Positions 6,359-6,511 of a stretch of DNA of 6,511 nt are shown here, piece after piece. The translations under genes were made by a program, and so were the position numbers. Location of the stretch: assembly GCA_002256535.1 (NCBI GenBank), contig NMUJ01000047.1, positions 1 through 6,511 of the forward strand. Direction: 5' to 3'. This DNA comes from Caldifarciminota bacterium 4484_18 (GTDB lineage: Bacteria; Hydrothermota; UBA3073; NMUJ01). Numbering within the stretch: position 1 is the first letter of the stretch; the number at the start of each line of letters is the position of its first letter. The notes beneath the pieces were generated by a model that was given only the letters and a program-made list of their open reading frames with translations, had not been told where the DNA came from and did not search any database.

Positions 6359-6511
6359 TTACCGTACGATGAACAGCTTGTATCTCAGCACCTTCTCGGT
6401 ACCGTTGACCTTAGTCTTCAGGAACACGAGATATACACCAGAAGCTACCTCTTTACCATCTTCATCCTTGAGATCCCATGTATACACTCCGGAACCATCA
6501 AGCTCTTTCTC
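6359..6511 (-). CDS. C-terminal end of a secreted protein with a FlgD-Ig/T9SS-like sorting module (partial, 5' end outside window)
   Basis: The frame is open from the right edge and ends at TAA (6361-6359), giving 50 residues. They contain GSGVYTWDLKDEDGKEVASG followed by VYLVFLKTK and a basic end, KLFIVR. A turn of the form 'W..kd..Gk.vasGvYl', then a beta strand and a final basic strand, is the signature of FlgD Ig-like and T9SS type A C-terminal domains. In FCB bacteria such domains end secreted proteins and guide them across the outer membrane. Nothing can be said about the catalytic or adhesive part, which is upstream. The stop codon runs straight into a Shine-Dalgarno-like sequence (TAAGGAGGG), and a strong palindrome follows before the next gene. 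Coding is confident from the family pattern; a T9SS domain versus a generic FlgD-type Ig domain cannot be settled from 50 residues. Confidence 0.8.
   Translation of the reverse strand, partial: EKELDGSGVYTWDLKDEDGKEVASGVYLVFLKTKVNGTEKVLRYKLFIVR

Noticed and set aside
1..6511. CRISPR array, tRNA, rRNA or insertion sequence.
   Set aside because: No regularly spaced repeats, cloverleaf, rRNA-like sequence, transposase or terminal inverted repeats were seen; practically the whole window is minus-strand coding.

Overview
The window is a tightly packed block of genes that all lie on the minus strand, so transcription runs from position 6511 down to 1. The proteins are exported: two clear signal peptides, an outer-membrane beta-barrel with an OmpA/Pal-type peptidoglycan-binding domain, and large Ig-like/adhesin-like proteins ending in C-terminal sorting-type domains of the kind used by the type IX secretion system (T9SS). 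This points to a diderm bacterium of the Bacteroidota/FCB assemblage or a related uncultured phylum (for example WOR-3- or Cloacimonadota-like lineages). The phylum is inferred from protein style; no rRNA or marker gene is present to fix it.

Layout in transcription order: (1) 6511-6359, the last 50 codons of a gene ending in a FlgD-Ig/T9SS-like sorting module. (2) 6358-6302, a 57-bp spacer holding a perfect 26-bp GC-rich palindrome, a terminator or processing hairpin without a clear U-tract. (3) 6301-4874, a PorV/PorQ-family barrel fused through a coiled coil to an OmpA-like domain. (4) 4877-3183, a secreted multidomain protein with a C-terminal sorting domain, starting inside the stop codon of the previous gene (ATGA overlap). 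(5) 3171-392, a large secreted adhesin-like gene now split by a frameshift at about 2434-2446. Comparison with its own later repeat suggests that about 25 residues of the first CARDB-like domain are missing there. (6) 369-1, the start of another secreted-module gene that continues past the left edge. It follows a perfect Shine-Dalgarno sequence but has no signal peptide, and the best-placed ATG is in the wrong frame.

How the genes may work together: PorV is the T9SS outer-membrane shuttle protein that receives cargo bearing C-terminal sorting domains. Here a PorV-like barrel that also appears able to grip peptidoglycan sits among three or four genes for proteins with such domains. The simplest reading is a surface-display operon with cargo plus receptor/anchor; this is inference. 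There is no gene-free stretch over 300 bases, and I saw no tRNA, rRNA, CRISPR array, insertion sequence or riboswitch. The most notable points are the PorV-OmpA fusion, the two deletion-like scars at about 2440 and 385, and the palindrome carrying a five-codon reading frame behind its own Shine-Dalgarno sequence.
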